Source: Crotalaria pallida (taxonomy: Eukaryota > Streptophyta > Magnoliopsida > Fabales > Fabaceae). From it: a DNA stretch of 64,000 nucleotides. The notes beneath the pieces are model-generated. The model was given only the letters and a program-made list of their open reading frames with translations. It was not told the origin of the DNA and searched no databases. Below are positions 10,986 through 22,873 of this stretch, piece after piece; positions within the stretch are counted from its first letter, which is position 1, and each line of letters begins with the position of its first letter. A program made the position numbers and the translations under genes. The stretch spans positions 14,528,501 through 14,592,500 of the forward strand of contig CM075652.1 in assembly GCA_037953625.1 (NCBI GenBank). The letters are read 5' to 3'.

Positions 10986-12403
10986 TTGAACCGCCAGCCT
11001 TGAGGGGTGCTTGGGGCTGCTGTTGAGCTCCTATGGGTAGCCACGGTTTGGCAGTAATCATATCTCCTTGGATATTCCTTGAATCAGACACGGGTGGAGC
11101 CTTAGGACCGAACCGGTCTTGATCTTTAATTTCAAATTGAAAGGGGTTATAATTACTTGGACTTTGGAAATGTGATTTAGACGTGTTTTTGAACAAGCAC
11201 ACTCTCTTTCAATTCGGAATTTATAGCGTTAAGTACATTAGGATTTGATGTTTTGTGAATCGTTATTAAAACTAATTGACTTTAATTAATTTTTGACGAT
11301 TATGTTGGTTTTGAAAGTTAATCTATTTTCAACAAAAAGCTGTACCATTTTATTGAAGGGACAACGGTTCTAATTTTATTTGACTATGATTTATGAATTT
11401 TAAGTAATAAACGATTTTGAACTTAGCTTGCTTTGATTTTCAAGCTAAAGTTCCTTTTTAGTATAGCTTCAACGTATTAACTTTAATATGATTTTGACGC
11501 GTTTTCACATTTGCTATTAGTTTACTAATTGATTTTTAATATTTGGTTTAGAGAACACTGAATGGTTCCTTATTAACACTTTGTTAGTTTATCTTACATA
11601 TAATGGGAAGAATATATTTTCATAACGTATGAATCAAACAACTACTCCAATAAAGATATTAATAATTTAATATAGTGTAAATAAAAAGGATTAAATGGTT
11701 GTTGTTTGTCACATAAGTAAGACTTTGTGCATTAAATTGATTATATGATTTGTATGGTACGGTTAGATGATGAAGGAGCTTTAGGACCAGCGCAAGTGAA
11801 AGTAATGGACCACGATATGTGCGGGCATCGGTATGCGAAAAAGAATATGTCTACGAAAAAGCTAAGGGTTAAAGCGTCTAAAGGTAAGAGGGAGTGTCAC
11901 CTTAGCTTAGAAAATGCATTTCTGAGTAGTTTATAATGATGATTAAGATTGTGTGACGTTGTACGTTAATGAACCTTAGGGCAACCGGTGATAATAAAGG
12001 ATAATGACTTAGGGAAAAGAATATTAAACCCTCACATGATATTTATGTTTTATATGCATGGTTTGATGATTTGAGTTTGATATCTGATGTTTCCTTGGAG
12101 ATATGCACTGTGTGGCCGAATGCCTTAATTGTTGTTATTGGATTATGCTATATGTGAAGGACCAAAATGAAAAGGAAATCTTAATTGTTGTGAATTGAGT
12201 ATGTCACATGTGAAAGTCTATAATGATAAGGAAACAAAATAATAATGTGCTAAATGGTAGAGAAGAAATACAATTGAATAAATTGAAATAAACCAAAGAA
12301 TGAGAATTGTGATAAAAGATTGAATGGAAGAGATGAAAAATGATTGAATAACGAGAATAAATAAAAGAAAGAGAATGTGATAAATACTAAAGGAACTGGG
12401 TAT

Positions 12404-12825
12404 GCGAATGCCAGGCCAAGTAAGTACGCCCCGCTGGGTGCATTGAAAGCGTAAGCCGCACGATTTGATGGCGTGCGCAGCGGTAAGACGCCCTCGCTAG
12501 GTGCGTAGTGGTGGGTTCGCAAAACCTTAAAAAAGAGAATTAAGTATGTTATGTGAATGTCAGGCCAAGTAAGTACGCCCCGCTGGGTGCATTGGTTGCG
12601 TAAGCCGCACGATTTAATGGCGTGTGCAGCAGTAAGACGCTCTCGCTAGGTGCGTAGTGGTGGGTTCACAAAACATTGAAAGGACGATCAAGTACGATGC
12701 GCGAATGCCAAGCCAAGTAAGTACGCCCCGCTGGGTGCATTGGTTGCGTAAGCCGCACGATTTAATGACGTGTGCAGCGGTAAGACGCCATCGCTAGGTG
12801 CGCAATGGTGGGTTCGCAATGCCGT
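12404..12825 (+). repeat. Three-copy ~148-bp tandem repeat
   Basis: Copies start at about 12404, 12553 and 12701. Each has GAATG(C/T)CA(G/A)GCCAAGTAAG, CCCCGCTGGGTGCATT, GTAAGCCGCACGATTT and CGCTAGGTGCG(T/C)A modules. GC content is much higher than in the flanks. The block sits in the intron-like middle of the LTR. Confidence 0.8.
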
Positions 12826-12829
12826 TATA

Positions 12830-12905
12830 AAGAAAAGAAAAGAAAAGAAAAAAAAGGAAATGAAAGAAAAGAAAAGAAAAGAAAAGAAAGAAAAGAAAGA
12901 ATAGT
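12830..12905 (+). repeat. (GAAAA)n microsatellite
   Basis: Imperfect GAAAA/GAAAG units follow the 148-bp repeats inside the solo LTR. Confidence 0.8.
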
Positions 12906-15309
12906 CGAATAAAAAGAGTCGGATAAGAACGAGAGATAAAGAATAAAATGAGAATGTAATGACAAGTGTTTGTGAATGCAATGAGTTGGATTGTAACTGT
13001 TTGTACTTACATGATTATCTGTCGTACTCCGTATGACTTAGTTATTGTTATATCTATTTAGATTTCATTCGCTAAGTTCTGTGTAATGCTCACCTCTTAA
13101 CTGTTTTTACAGGTACCGAGATTGAGCTTACATTAGTATTGGTCGAGCAGGAGTACACTCCAACCTGTGGAGTGTAAATTAGCTAAGAGGGAAGTATAGT
13201 TATTTTGCTATAATTAATTTATTATGGTTTGGAAATAGTTTAAAATGTTGTGAGCCCTGAGTTGTATTTTATTTTGTTAAGAGGGCGTGAAAGCTAAGAA
13301 GTATAGATATAAACGCTTTATAGTTTTCTGGACTGTACTGGATTGAACAGGTGAAAAGTATAAATTTTTGGGAAGTCCGAAAAATAGAGGAAACTCCGCC
13401 GAATTTCCTGGAGAATTTTATAAGAAGTTTATGTTTTTTTAAAAGAAATTTTCAAGCTCACAATTTTATAAATGGCTCATTTAGGGTAATCTTTAAAAGT
13501 ATCAAAAATTTAAACGTAATTTTTAAGTCGCTAATTTTAAAATAGGAATTAAAAGTGAGGATGTTACACCAGAGATATCAGACAGGGTGATCCTGTTTCC
13601 CCCCTTATTTTTGTATTGTCCATGGAAATTTTAACTAGAATCTTGCAGCATGCTACTCATCATAGAAACTTCAGGTTTCACCCTCTTTGTAAGGAGTTGA
13701 GACTTGTGAATTTAGCTTTTGATGACGATTTGATGATTTTTTGCAAGGGCCATCCAGCTAGTGTTAATATTTTGATGCAGGCTTTTAATAGCTTCTCTTG
13801 TATGTCAGGGTTGCATGCCAGTACTGAGAAGTCCTCTATTTATATGGCACATATGCCCCAACAGAGTCAGGATGATCTTATTCATATGACGGGTTTCCAA
13901 TAGAGAGTGTTTCCTTTTAGATATATTGGTCTTCCTTTATCTGCTAGGAAATGGTTTGTTTCCACTTGTCATTTACTAGTAGAAAATGTGACTAAGAGGA
14001 TTAATATTTGGAACACTAGGAAGTTGTCTTATCAGGGAAGGTGTTGTCTCATTAATTCTGCTTTATTGAGTTTGCATACATATTGGGCTACTGTATTTAT
14101 TATTCCGAAAGCTGTTATAAGAGATATTGAGAAGCTTTGCATGAGTTTCCTTTGGGGGAGACAGGACACAGGTCACTATTCGGCATGTTGATTGGAATGA
14201 TGTTTGTAAAAGTAGAAAGTTTGGGGGCTTGAACATAAAAGACAGTTGCACTTGGAATATTGTTGCAATTGGCAAGCAGATGTGAGATTTGGCTATGAAG
14301 AAAGACACTCTTTGGGTCCGTTGGATGCACAAGGTCTACATTAAGGATCAGGACTTCTGGGAGTGTAATGCAAATCAGGGTACAGGTTGGCATTGGAAAC
14401 AGTTACTCAAGGTCAGAGACAGGATTCAGGCAGGTTTTCATAATGATAGTTGGATTGGTACCCATGATGGAGTTTACTCTGTTAAGAGTGAGTATTTTTT
14501 TTCTTAAAAATCAGCAAGGTTTTTTTTTTGTATAGAATGGTAGGTTTGGAATAGTGTGAATGTCCAGAAACATTGTTTTATAGCTTGGCTTGCCACCCTT
14601 GACAATTTACAAACTCTGCGTAACACTCTATTTATAACTACCCTTAAACTTTAAAATTTCCTTTATTAAAACTCATTATCTTATAAAAATCTCTGTCAAA
14701 TCGGACAGAGTTTACTTTGTTTAATGGACATTCCAAAGTTATAATTTTTCCTATAAACCTGATGAAGCAATTACACAATTAAATTCAGAGGGCCAGCAGG
14801 GCCAAAACATATCATGTTTAAAATACATCAAAGTTATTTTAATACATAAGCCAAATACACTTCTTTGTCATAATTTCCAAAATACAAACTCAAAACATAC
14901 ACCAATACCCTATGTCAAAGACCTACTCTCCCTGTGAGGAATGAGAGTGAACCTGCTCGGTCAGGGAACGTGTATGCTCATGCTCAATACCTGTAAACAT
15001 ATAGCAAGAGGGTGAGCATTACACGAAACTTAGGGAAGCAGTTTCCAATATGACATAAGAATACTAAGTCAAACACATATAGTCAACTACGCACATAATC
15101 ATATAATTCAATCCAAACATACATCAATCACATTCGTACTCATGCATTCAAACCCTGCCTACTCATTTCTGTTCTCTTTTCTTTTACCTTCTACTTTTTC
15201 TTGCTTTCTTCCTTCCCTTTTATTCTCTCTTGTAATCATTTATCATGTCTTAATTTCTTTTCACCTTACCCTCTTTCCTTTTTTCCTTTTCATTCCTAAT
15301 TTTCATATC

Positions 15310-15865
15310 TTTTAGAGAAACACACATCCCATGTACGTCTCACACTTTCCCTCTTTTATAAAACGTACACCCCGTGCACGTCTTACACATTCTTTTGGAA
15401 TTATGAAGTGTCCATCATAGCATACATCATCCCATGATGCACGACTTACAGAAGCGCATCCCATGCAGCTTACACAATCATGGCATACGGCACCCCGCAC
15501 GTCTTACATGATCAGGAGCACAACATAACCGATTACGTTAACAGGAATCTTGTGCGAGTCATTATTGCGTACATCATCCCATGATGCCTGCCTTACAGAA
15601 GCGCATCCCATGCGGCTTACACGATCATTGCTCACAGTCCGCTTGCGGCTTACAACACACATTCTCATGCGCGACTTATTGAACCCTATCGTGATGTCTC
15701 TAACATGACCCGTCTCACACAACCATTACTCTTTACTTATCCTGTGTGAGTCATTACCGCTTACATCATCCCATGATGCACGGTTTACAGCTGCACTGGA
15801 ACACATCAACTGTGTCTTACGCGATCATTGCACAGGAACACATCAACTGTGTCTTACTCGACCCA
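15310..15865 (-). repeat. Tandem repeats within the minus-oriented LTR
   Basis: CATCATCCCATGATGC, GCGCATCCCATGC, GTCTTACAC and ACACATCAACTGTGTC modules recur at irregular 40-170 bp spacing. CATCCCATGATG and ACAGTTGATGTG contain partial self-complementarity. The position matches that of the unrelated tandem repeats in the other LTR families. Confidence 0.6.
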
Positions 15866-16929
15866 TTATTCTCCACTTACCCTTTTACCATGTCTTTAAT
15901 CCTCTTCTGCTAAAGACTCTGGCTTATAATTAATATTCCTCATTAATTTATTCCCTAATAGTTCACACCATTCTTTATACTCGGCCACCAATGGTCATAC
16001 TCATAATACTCAATTAACAGTAAGCATATATAGCATATAGTACATTTCATACATTTATTTATGTTATCAACTATACACATATTCAGAGTTCATTTCTACG
16101 GGTTCCTTTTCGTTCACTTTGTTCTCTTCTAGTAATCCATATCCACTAACCTACGGTTCAATATCCTACTCTAACACCCATTCTTAGTACTCATTATGAG
16201 CACACTAGAGACCCAACTCTAAGCTAGGGTAACACCCACCCCCTTACCTCAAACCAGCAGAACACCTACACAAACTCTGAAATTCCAGCTGCACCCCTTT
16301 TTCCTATCTCCTCAAGCTCCCACCGAGAAACTGCCGCTCGAGCAGTGAAAGGAAGGAGGAAGAGTTCAACTCTTGCTAGCTTATAATCACGGAAAGGGGA
16401 AGAATACGAACTACACTCTAGCGGGATCTGGTGAAGGACGGAAAGAGTGATAATGGAGGTTCCCTCTGGCTCTTCATATAGTTTGCGAAGAGGAGAGAGA
16501 GAGAGAAATGCAAAGAGGAGAAAGAGAAAATAACATTTGATGTTATGCTGCTTGGGTTTGCTTTTGTGGTAAGAGGAAAATAAATGTGTGGCTGACATGA
16601 TAAGCTTCTCTGAGAAGCTTCATAAAGGTGTTGCTGAAAATGAATGACAAGGTGCTATTCCGGATTTGCCCCAGATATTTTGCTAGTTCACACCACAAGG
16701 CCGAACAACATACCTGGGAGGAAAGGTTCGTGCACTGGGTGCGGAACAGCCTGCAAAGGCCGACTCTCTAAGGTTCAGCTCTTTCAACATAACAACGACG
16801 AAGACAAGAGGACTGACTAGAACCTCGGTGCTCGGCTCAAGGGTGGCACCACCTCGGAAAGAGAGACACTGAAGACAAGAGGTCACGACCTGTAGAGGTC
16901 GAAACGACACAACGCTGAAGCGAGATCGG

Positions 16930-17830
16930 TTCTATTAGGCTAGGCTACAGCTCGGTAAATGATCGGTTAACATGTTGTAGAAGATAACTGCTCGGATCTC
17001 TTAAGCTCGGCATGGGATCTGTTACATTGAGCTCGGCTACCATGAGCTCAACACTACCTGCTTGGATTAACTCTTGGGTCCTCATGAGCTCGGATAGCAT
17101 GAGCTCGGCACTACAAGCTCAGATAGCAGGAGCTCGGCATTACAAGCTCGGATAACATGAGCTCGACACAACAAGTTTGGATACTAAGAGCTTCAGGCAA
17201 CAAGCTCGGCTTGGGATATTAGATGCTAATCAAAGGTCGGCTGGGGAAATCTCTTGGTGGCCGATAAAAGGCCGAACCTATACTCGGTTTACACAAGGCA
17301 ACATTCTATGGCCAAAAGGGTACTGTTGAGGTCTGACCGAGAGCCGTCTTGACATGGTCGGCGACTCACTAAGAAGGGTTATTGACAAGATGAGGTCGGT
17401 TCAACAGAGCTCAGAGCTAACTGCTCGGCCCCTATGAACTCGGATCTTACACTTGGGCTTACATGAGCTCGGATATGACGAGCTCGGATCTAACTATCCG
17501 GTCGAACGCTACTCGACTCACGATGGCTAAGACGGGATCCGCGACCCTGAACGTCGCTCGCTGGTCGGCTAAGATGGAATTTGGTCAGATCTTACATTTA
17601 AACTCCCTTATCCTTGGCTACGGCTTAACTACTTTACAGACTGGTTGAACTCGGTTACCACCCCACGGTAATCGATTACATCAACAGACTTTAGGTTTCT
17701 AACTCTATGGCATACTCCTCAACTCCTATACTCGCTTTGGCTATGGCTGCCTCACTACATCCCAGCTGACTACTCTTCGGATTAAGCTCGGTTCTAACTC
17801 GAATCTACCGAACTAAGCTTGGGGTAAGAA
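16930..17830 (-). repeat. AGCTCGG micro-repeat field
   Basis: Variants of (T)GAGCTCGG(A/C) recur more than 15 times, most densely at 16990-17220, separated by short variable words. GAGCTC is itself palindromic. The region lies in the upstream third of the minus-oriented LTR, where promoter elements are expected. Confidence 0.6.
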
Positions 17831-18466
17831 TTTGGGATGTTACACTTTGGATAGATTATCTTGTTTTATGTTTATTCCTAACCATTGTTGTCTTTGTCTA
17901 ACTTCTGCTGAGTCTAGAAACCACTTATTTTTTGAATGCAATTGGAGCCGTAGCCTCCTTGAATGCTTCTGTCTTTGGATTGGAATTGACAGGTGGCCCT
18001 ACAGGTATCATAATTGGACAAGATGGATTCAATCAGCATTTCGAGACAGGACTAGACACAAATGTGTTTTCTCCATGTTCACAGCATTAATGTACCACAT
18101 CTGGGCGGAGAGGAATGATAGAACTTTTATGAATTGCACGAGGAGTATGCAATTTGTTTTTAGTACAATCAGAAGGGAGGTTGCTCATAGGATTAATTTT
18201 TGTTTTCTAAATTATGTAACTTGGAATAATTCTTCCTTGGTAGATAGGATCAGGCAGGAACTTTAGTTTCTTTTTTGGTATTAGACATTGGTTCTTGGGT
18301 TTAGTTTAAACCCTTCATAGAAGGTGGCAAACTTTCCTAAGGATTAGGCATACTCTTTGATCTTGAACCCTTCCTAGAAGGTGGCAAGGTTAATGATCGT
18401 GGCCTTTATTATCGTTCTTTAATTTTGTTCGTTGGTAATGAATTTTTTCTTTTACAAAAAAAAATG

Positions 18467-18800
18467 AACATTTAAAAAATTATTTAAATAAATAGGATAC
18501 ATAAAAAAAACATAGAACTATTGAAATTATTGTTGCGTCTGAAGATATGAAAAGTCTGAAGTTGAATCTTATAGCAGAATGATGATGTGATGCTTATGTG
18601 TCAGAATTCAATGAATTTGATATTAAAACTTTACTATGAATACCCCTATATATAGAATCAAAGTAAAATTCTCAAAAAAAATCTTATATAAAAAACTGTG
18701 CAATAATTTTGCTTCCGATATAACAATTTGTTTTCTTAAAAAAAATACACCTATTAAAATTTGTCGTAAAGTCAAGTTACCAAATTAAAAATGATATAGA
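18467..18800. other. AT-rich spacer after the LINE
   Basis: No coding or repeat signature was recognised. Confidence 0.4.
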
Positions 18801-19358
18801 CTTCTTTCATTTCATATATAGTGTTTATAGAGTTTTTCCCTTTTGCTTCATATGTATTGTTCTTTTAAAAATCAATGTATAATTAATATTATTTTTCTCA
18901 ACTGTAGACTTATATATCACAATCTCTTTTTCACATCCTATATCTTTTACTAATCTCTATTCAATAATGATTACATAAAGGTGTTACAATCTAAATATCT
19001 CAAATTCTTATATTATTTAAACACTTCTTAAAATTTATGCATAAACTTAAAAACACACACACACACACACCCTTAGTCTCTAAATATAAGCACTAGTTAG
19101 CACTTTGGTCTTGGTTTTTTTTATACGTGCCTATTCAAATTTTCAATGCTATTAATTACTTTTTTCCCACAATCACCCATATTTACTCAACACTTTCTAG
19201 AGTCCCAATGATAATTATAGGAGTAATTTTGAAAAAATACACCAAATATTATTAATTCGAATACCATTAACAATATTAACAAACTCCCTTAATCCCCGTG
19301 AAAGATTAGTCTAAGTGCTTATATTTAGAGACAAAGAGAGTGTGTGCCTATATCTACA

Positions 19359-19409
<51 letters not shown>

Positions 19410-19418
19410 CAGAGAGAG
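18801..19418. mobile_element. Stowaway-like MITE with a nested MITE
   Basis: The left end CTTCTTTCATTTCATATATAG and right end ATGAAACAGAGAGAG (TA follows at 19419-19420) are partly inverted. It is a relative of the MITE at 7033-7584. The inner element at about 19070-19340 has TAGTCTCTAAATATAAGCAC / GTGCTTATATTTAGAGAC ends. A (TA)n tract at 19361-19405 lies between the inner element and the right end. Confidence 0.5.
19361..19405. repeat. (TA)n microsatellite
   Basis: An uninterrupted run of about 22 TA units, close to the MITE end. Confidence 0.9.
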
Positions 19419-19746
19419 TATTAATTTCCACATTTATTCATAGCTTCTTTTTTGCCTAAACATTCCCAAATTCTAAAATGTATAAATTTTTGGTTTCCCA
19501 AATTTTGGAATGAATTTTTTTAAAGGGTTTTATTAACGTCAATGCTTATGTTAAAGGATAAGCACATCAAAATGATTAAGATTTTTTGAAAAAGAATAAA
19601 AATATGTTTTTATCACTCTTTATTTATTTATTAGATGCATCATTTTTCATAAATTCTAATCACTTTGGGTGTTTATTCTCCGGTTAAGAAAACCCATTTT
19701 TTATTACTTTCTTTTTCTCTAAATATTATTACTAGACAATGAGATT

Positions 19747-19964
19747 ATTTTGTCTCTTTTTATAAGCGCTTATCTCAATTTTTAATAACATCAATTACTT
19801 ATTTTACACAAATACTCTTAATTAGTTAACACTTTTTAAAGTCTCAATAATAATTATAGGGGTATTTTTGAAAAAGTATATCAAATATTATAATTTGTAT
19901 AATATAACCAACAATATTCATGTGATTGTCCATCGCATGTGCATATATTTAGAGACAGATAGAG
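19747..19964. mobile_element. Degraded Stowaway-like MITE
   Basis: TTTTGTCTCTTTTTATAAGCGC at the left and ATATATTTAGAGACAGATAGAG at the right are diverged inverted ends of the same type as the element at 19070-19340. Confidence 0.45.
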
Positions 19965-20013
19965 TAAGAAAATGGGTGGTACAATAATGATGTAAAGATT
20001 TTTTATAGGGTCT

Positions 20014-20175
20014 TGCTAATAAGTGTTTTTAGGACACTTGTTAAGGAATACAAAATGGGTAAACAAGTGTTGGAAAACTAAGTTTAACCGTTTTTGATAT
20101 ATTAAACTCATCATTTTCAATGCATAATAACCATTTTTGCTCCCTTAAACAATACCCTTAGAACATTGGTTAGCA
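20014..20175. mobile_element. Short MITE, second copy of the GTGCTCTTAGGG family
   Basis: Inverted ends TGCTAATAAGTGTTTTTAGG and (complement) TGCTAACCAATGTTCTAAGG. Same length class (about 160 bp) as the copy at 6675-6839. Confidence 0.5.
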
Positions 20176-20608
20176 TTTTCCTTTTTTATATTGTTAAAAA
20201 TCATCCATAATTCTTGTGTTAATAATCATTAACTTTTAAAAAACGGTTTTGATATACTCAACCTTTAGGACTGAAGTTTAAGCATTAAATAGGATGTCAA
20301 AATTATCTTAATATCCTAATTAATCAATATTTAATTAATACTCGTTTATTACTTTTAATGATAAATATTATTTTTATTTTTTCACGTTAATTCCTATCAA
20401 GGATGAGTTTCAATATTCCCGAATTACCCCCTACAACTTTTCTTCTTTTTGTTTCCGCTTTACTCTTTTACGTTGCTTTTATTCTTTATTCTTCTTTAGC
20501 TTCTATTCTATCTTGGCTTTTCTTCTTCTTTCCTATTCTTCTTTTCTTCTAATTGTGGCAACGTTTCTCATTAAATCAGTTAAATTAATAACTTTCTCAC
20601 TAAAAAGT

Positions 20609-20642
<34 letters not shown>

Positions 20643-20730
20643 TTTGTTACTGGCTAAGGTCAGAGATGTTCTCAGCAGAGTTTGGACCATTTCCCCAGGT
20701 CGGAAGGAAAGAACTACTTTGATACTATAA
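20176..20730. other. AT-rich spacer with a relic of LTR-element internal sequence
   Basis: Most of this is featureless AT-rich DNA with a (TA)n run at 20611-20640. The last part, AAAGAACTACTTTGATACTATAAA just before 20731, resembles a decayed minus-strand primer-binding site for initiator tRNA-Met (compare the intact one at 53478-53489). It marks the junction with the following LTR. Confidence 0.4.
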
Positions 20731-22873
20731 ATATAACACCCCAGTTAAATAAAGTGTATTTTCTTAAAAATGTTTGGTAGCATAGAAAAATATTACTTTT
20801 ATTGATTGCAAAAAATATAATCTTTTTACAAAAACTTATAACAAATGGGGTTTACATCTATATTGTGTATTATCTTCGTGTACCGTCCTTTCTTTCTCTT
20901 CTTCGCTGGGACATGTTTTGCTTTTGACATGTCAGTTATACCTAAAATGTTAAAAATTACCTGGAGTGAGTCTCTTTCATATAAGAATAAGAATTAGGTT
21001 AAATGAAACATTTATATATCAATGCAAACAAATCACACATAAGTGGTCATCGTACAAAAAGGGTATGTATACAATGCATTATATTGTTATACTATAGATT
21101 GGTCTTGGAATAATCTTATTGCTGTTCTATACTCATTCATGATCGTTCATTTCTTTCATATTTCATAGTGTTCTATTATCATAATCATTTATTCATTTCA
21201 TATTAATACTATAATATATTCAAATACTAACATAAACTACAAGTAATGGCTCTGATTTCTTGGTGTCCAAGTTCAATATATGCCCAGGACATAGCCCTAG
21301 TACGTATCTTAGGATCATTGGATTGACTTGGTAATGGTTTTTAACAATTAAGAACTAGCTGCTGTCAAACATACCTTTCTGATGCAGTTTTACTCGGTTA
21401 ACCTGATGGCTTAACCGGGCAAAGCAGTCAGTTTTGCCCTATTTCTGTGCAATTCTTAACTGTTTATCCGATTAAGATAGGCTCTTACCCGGATAAACAT
21501 GGCATAAATAGCCTATGACAACATAAAATCTTCAACATAATTCATTACTAATTTATTTCCAATGCCTTGGGCATAATTCTTATATGAGCAACTCATAAGC
21601 ATATGCATTCAAACCATTCAACCATATTTATTGAATCATTGATTCAAAATCAATGCCACGCTCCCTATCATACCTTCAAGGCAACAAATCCATATTTGGT
21701 TGTACTTAATACCAAGTTCATTTCTCAATGAATATCTAATCCATTTTTCGTTTTCGATCATATCTAAACTTAATTTGATTCAATATATATATAATCCATT
21801 CTATTCTTAGTTTCCTTTATATTGTATTCAATTCCATCATTGCTTTCATTATTAATATGGTTTGGTATTTGCATTAGTCTAATCACATACTCACAAGCAT
21901 AATTCATGACATTCATTCTTGTCCTAACTTATTCTTGAATCTTATTTTCAATTTTACTTGGAACTCAAGTAACATTTCTATACACACTTAATCCAATTCT
22001 CGTTTCAATATACAAACTCTTCTTAATTCCATAATCCATTCCTATTATCCATTCCATTATTCTTTATAACTCTTGATTATTAATTCGCTAATTCAAATCC
22101 TAATCCTTATTTTAAGGGAAAGAGAAAACCCCCCTTAACTCAATTTGAGAGGAAAGGCTAGCTTCACTCCTTGGCTTTCTCTCCTAGCTTGTAATTACTC
22201 CTTATTTGGCTCTCAACTTCTACTCTTTGTTGGATGCCCAAAGTTTAAGGCCTATGCTTAGAGATTTCAAAGATTTTTAGTGCAAAAGGGTGTTTTGGAA
22301 AGTTTTAGGACTTGGTAGCTTGTGGAATGGTTTGCGAGGCTTTTTATGCCTCAAGAATCAGACCACCCCTATTTATAGAGGTGTTAAACCGCCTATTGGG
22401 AGAATTCTTTGGAAATTTCTAGGTTTTTCCCCTTCAAACCGCCTCTAATTGTCTCCAGTTGTCAGCTTTACCCGGTTAACGAGCTTCACAGTGGGCAGAT
22501 TCTCTAGAATATTCTATTTTACCCGGAAAACCATCTGTCTTACCTGGATTAACAGTGCTTTTTGGCACAAAAATAACATGTTAAAATGGATATTTTTTTT
22601 AATTATTTTTACTTCTTTCTTAATCCTTAAGCAACAAAAATATCCTTGTTTTATATTTTAATTCTTTTTCTTATCATTTATTCTATTAATTCCTAATTAT
22701 TTACTTTCTAAGTAACCATGACCCTTCTTATTGATTGTTTTCTTTATTATTTATTTATTTATATTTTCATTTTCATTTTTATTTCTTATTACTTTTAATT
22801 ACTTAGTGATTTCCAATATGGAAATTCCACATAATTTATATCTCTACCTTGGTATTAAGATTAGCGTGTTACA
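20731..22873 (-). mobile_element. Old minus-oriented LTR remnant
   Basis: The right end reads TGTAACACGCTAATC on the minus strand. The left end, TATAACACCCCAGTTAAA, is the decayed complement of a TGGGGTGTTACA-type end. A decayed primer-binding site at its left side identifies it as the 5' LTR of an element whose body was deleted. ACCCGG(T/A)TAAC-like motifs cluster at 21395-21500 and 22470-22555. A homologous truncated LTR begins at 62847. No flanking target duplication was found. Confidence 0.55.

Larger units (their letters stand above)
9968..13568 (+). mobile_element. Solo LTR (3.6 kb) inside the LINE
   Basis: The ends TGTATCCTAAATTTTAACTC and GTGAGGATGTTACA are flanked by target duplication CCAGA at 9963-9967 and 13569-13573. 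No internal region remains, so it is a solo LTR left by recombination. Its last bases match the LTR ends of the element at 38262-47200 (GTGAGGATGTTACA), implying related chromovirus-type families. It contains a CT/GC-rich leader (10530-10980), tandem repeats (12404-12830) and a 3'-splice-like TTTTTACAG followed by GTACCGAG near 13105. Confidence 0.8.
14617..17844 (-). mobile_element. Minus-oriented LTR (probably solo) inside the LINE
   Basis: The right end, read on the minus strand, is TGTAACATCCCAAATTC, the usual start of these chromovirus LTRs. The left boundary near 14617 (TGCGTAACACTC) is inferred from loss of LINE reading. A clean 5-bp target duplication was not found, so the left edge may be off by several bases. 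On the minus strand it shows the same order of parts as the solo LTR at 9968-13568: leader block (16600-16260), repeats (15860-15310), a TTTACAG site near 14994 and a short last exon-like segment. Confidence 0.6.
9748..18466 (+). pseudogene. LINE (non-LTR retrotransposon) relic in three pieces
   Basis: Pieces at 9748-9967, 13574-14616 and 17845-18466 join into one ~1.9-kb LINE 3' half. Piece 1 carries the reverse-transcriptase block CLMKIDIRKVYDTLSW. Piece 2 starts with the RQGDPVSPLIF block and has LAFDDDLMIF at the catalytic position, where family members usually have (Y/F)ADD. Piece 3 encodes a zf-RVT-like cysteine/histidine domain (CCLCLTSAESRNHLFFECNW). A poly(A) run near 18457-18465 ends the element. 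Stop codons at about 9912 and 13901 and frame shifts show it is dead. It is 5'-truncated, as is common for LINEs. Two LTRs interrupt it. Confidence 0.8.

Noticed and set aside
12250..12981. Minus-strand frames over the 148-bp tandem repeats
   Set aside because: They reflect the repeat units (HHAPSEGVLPL-like words recur) and the GAAAA microsatellite, not a gene.
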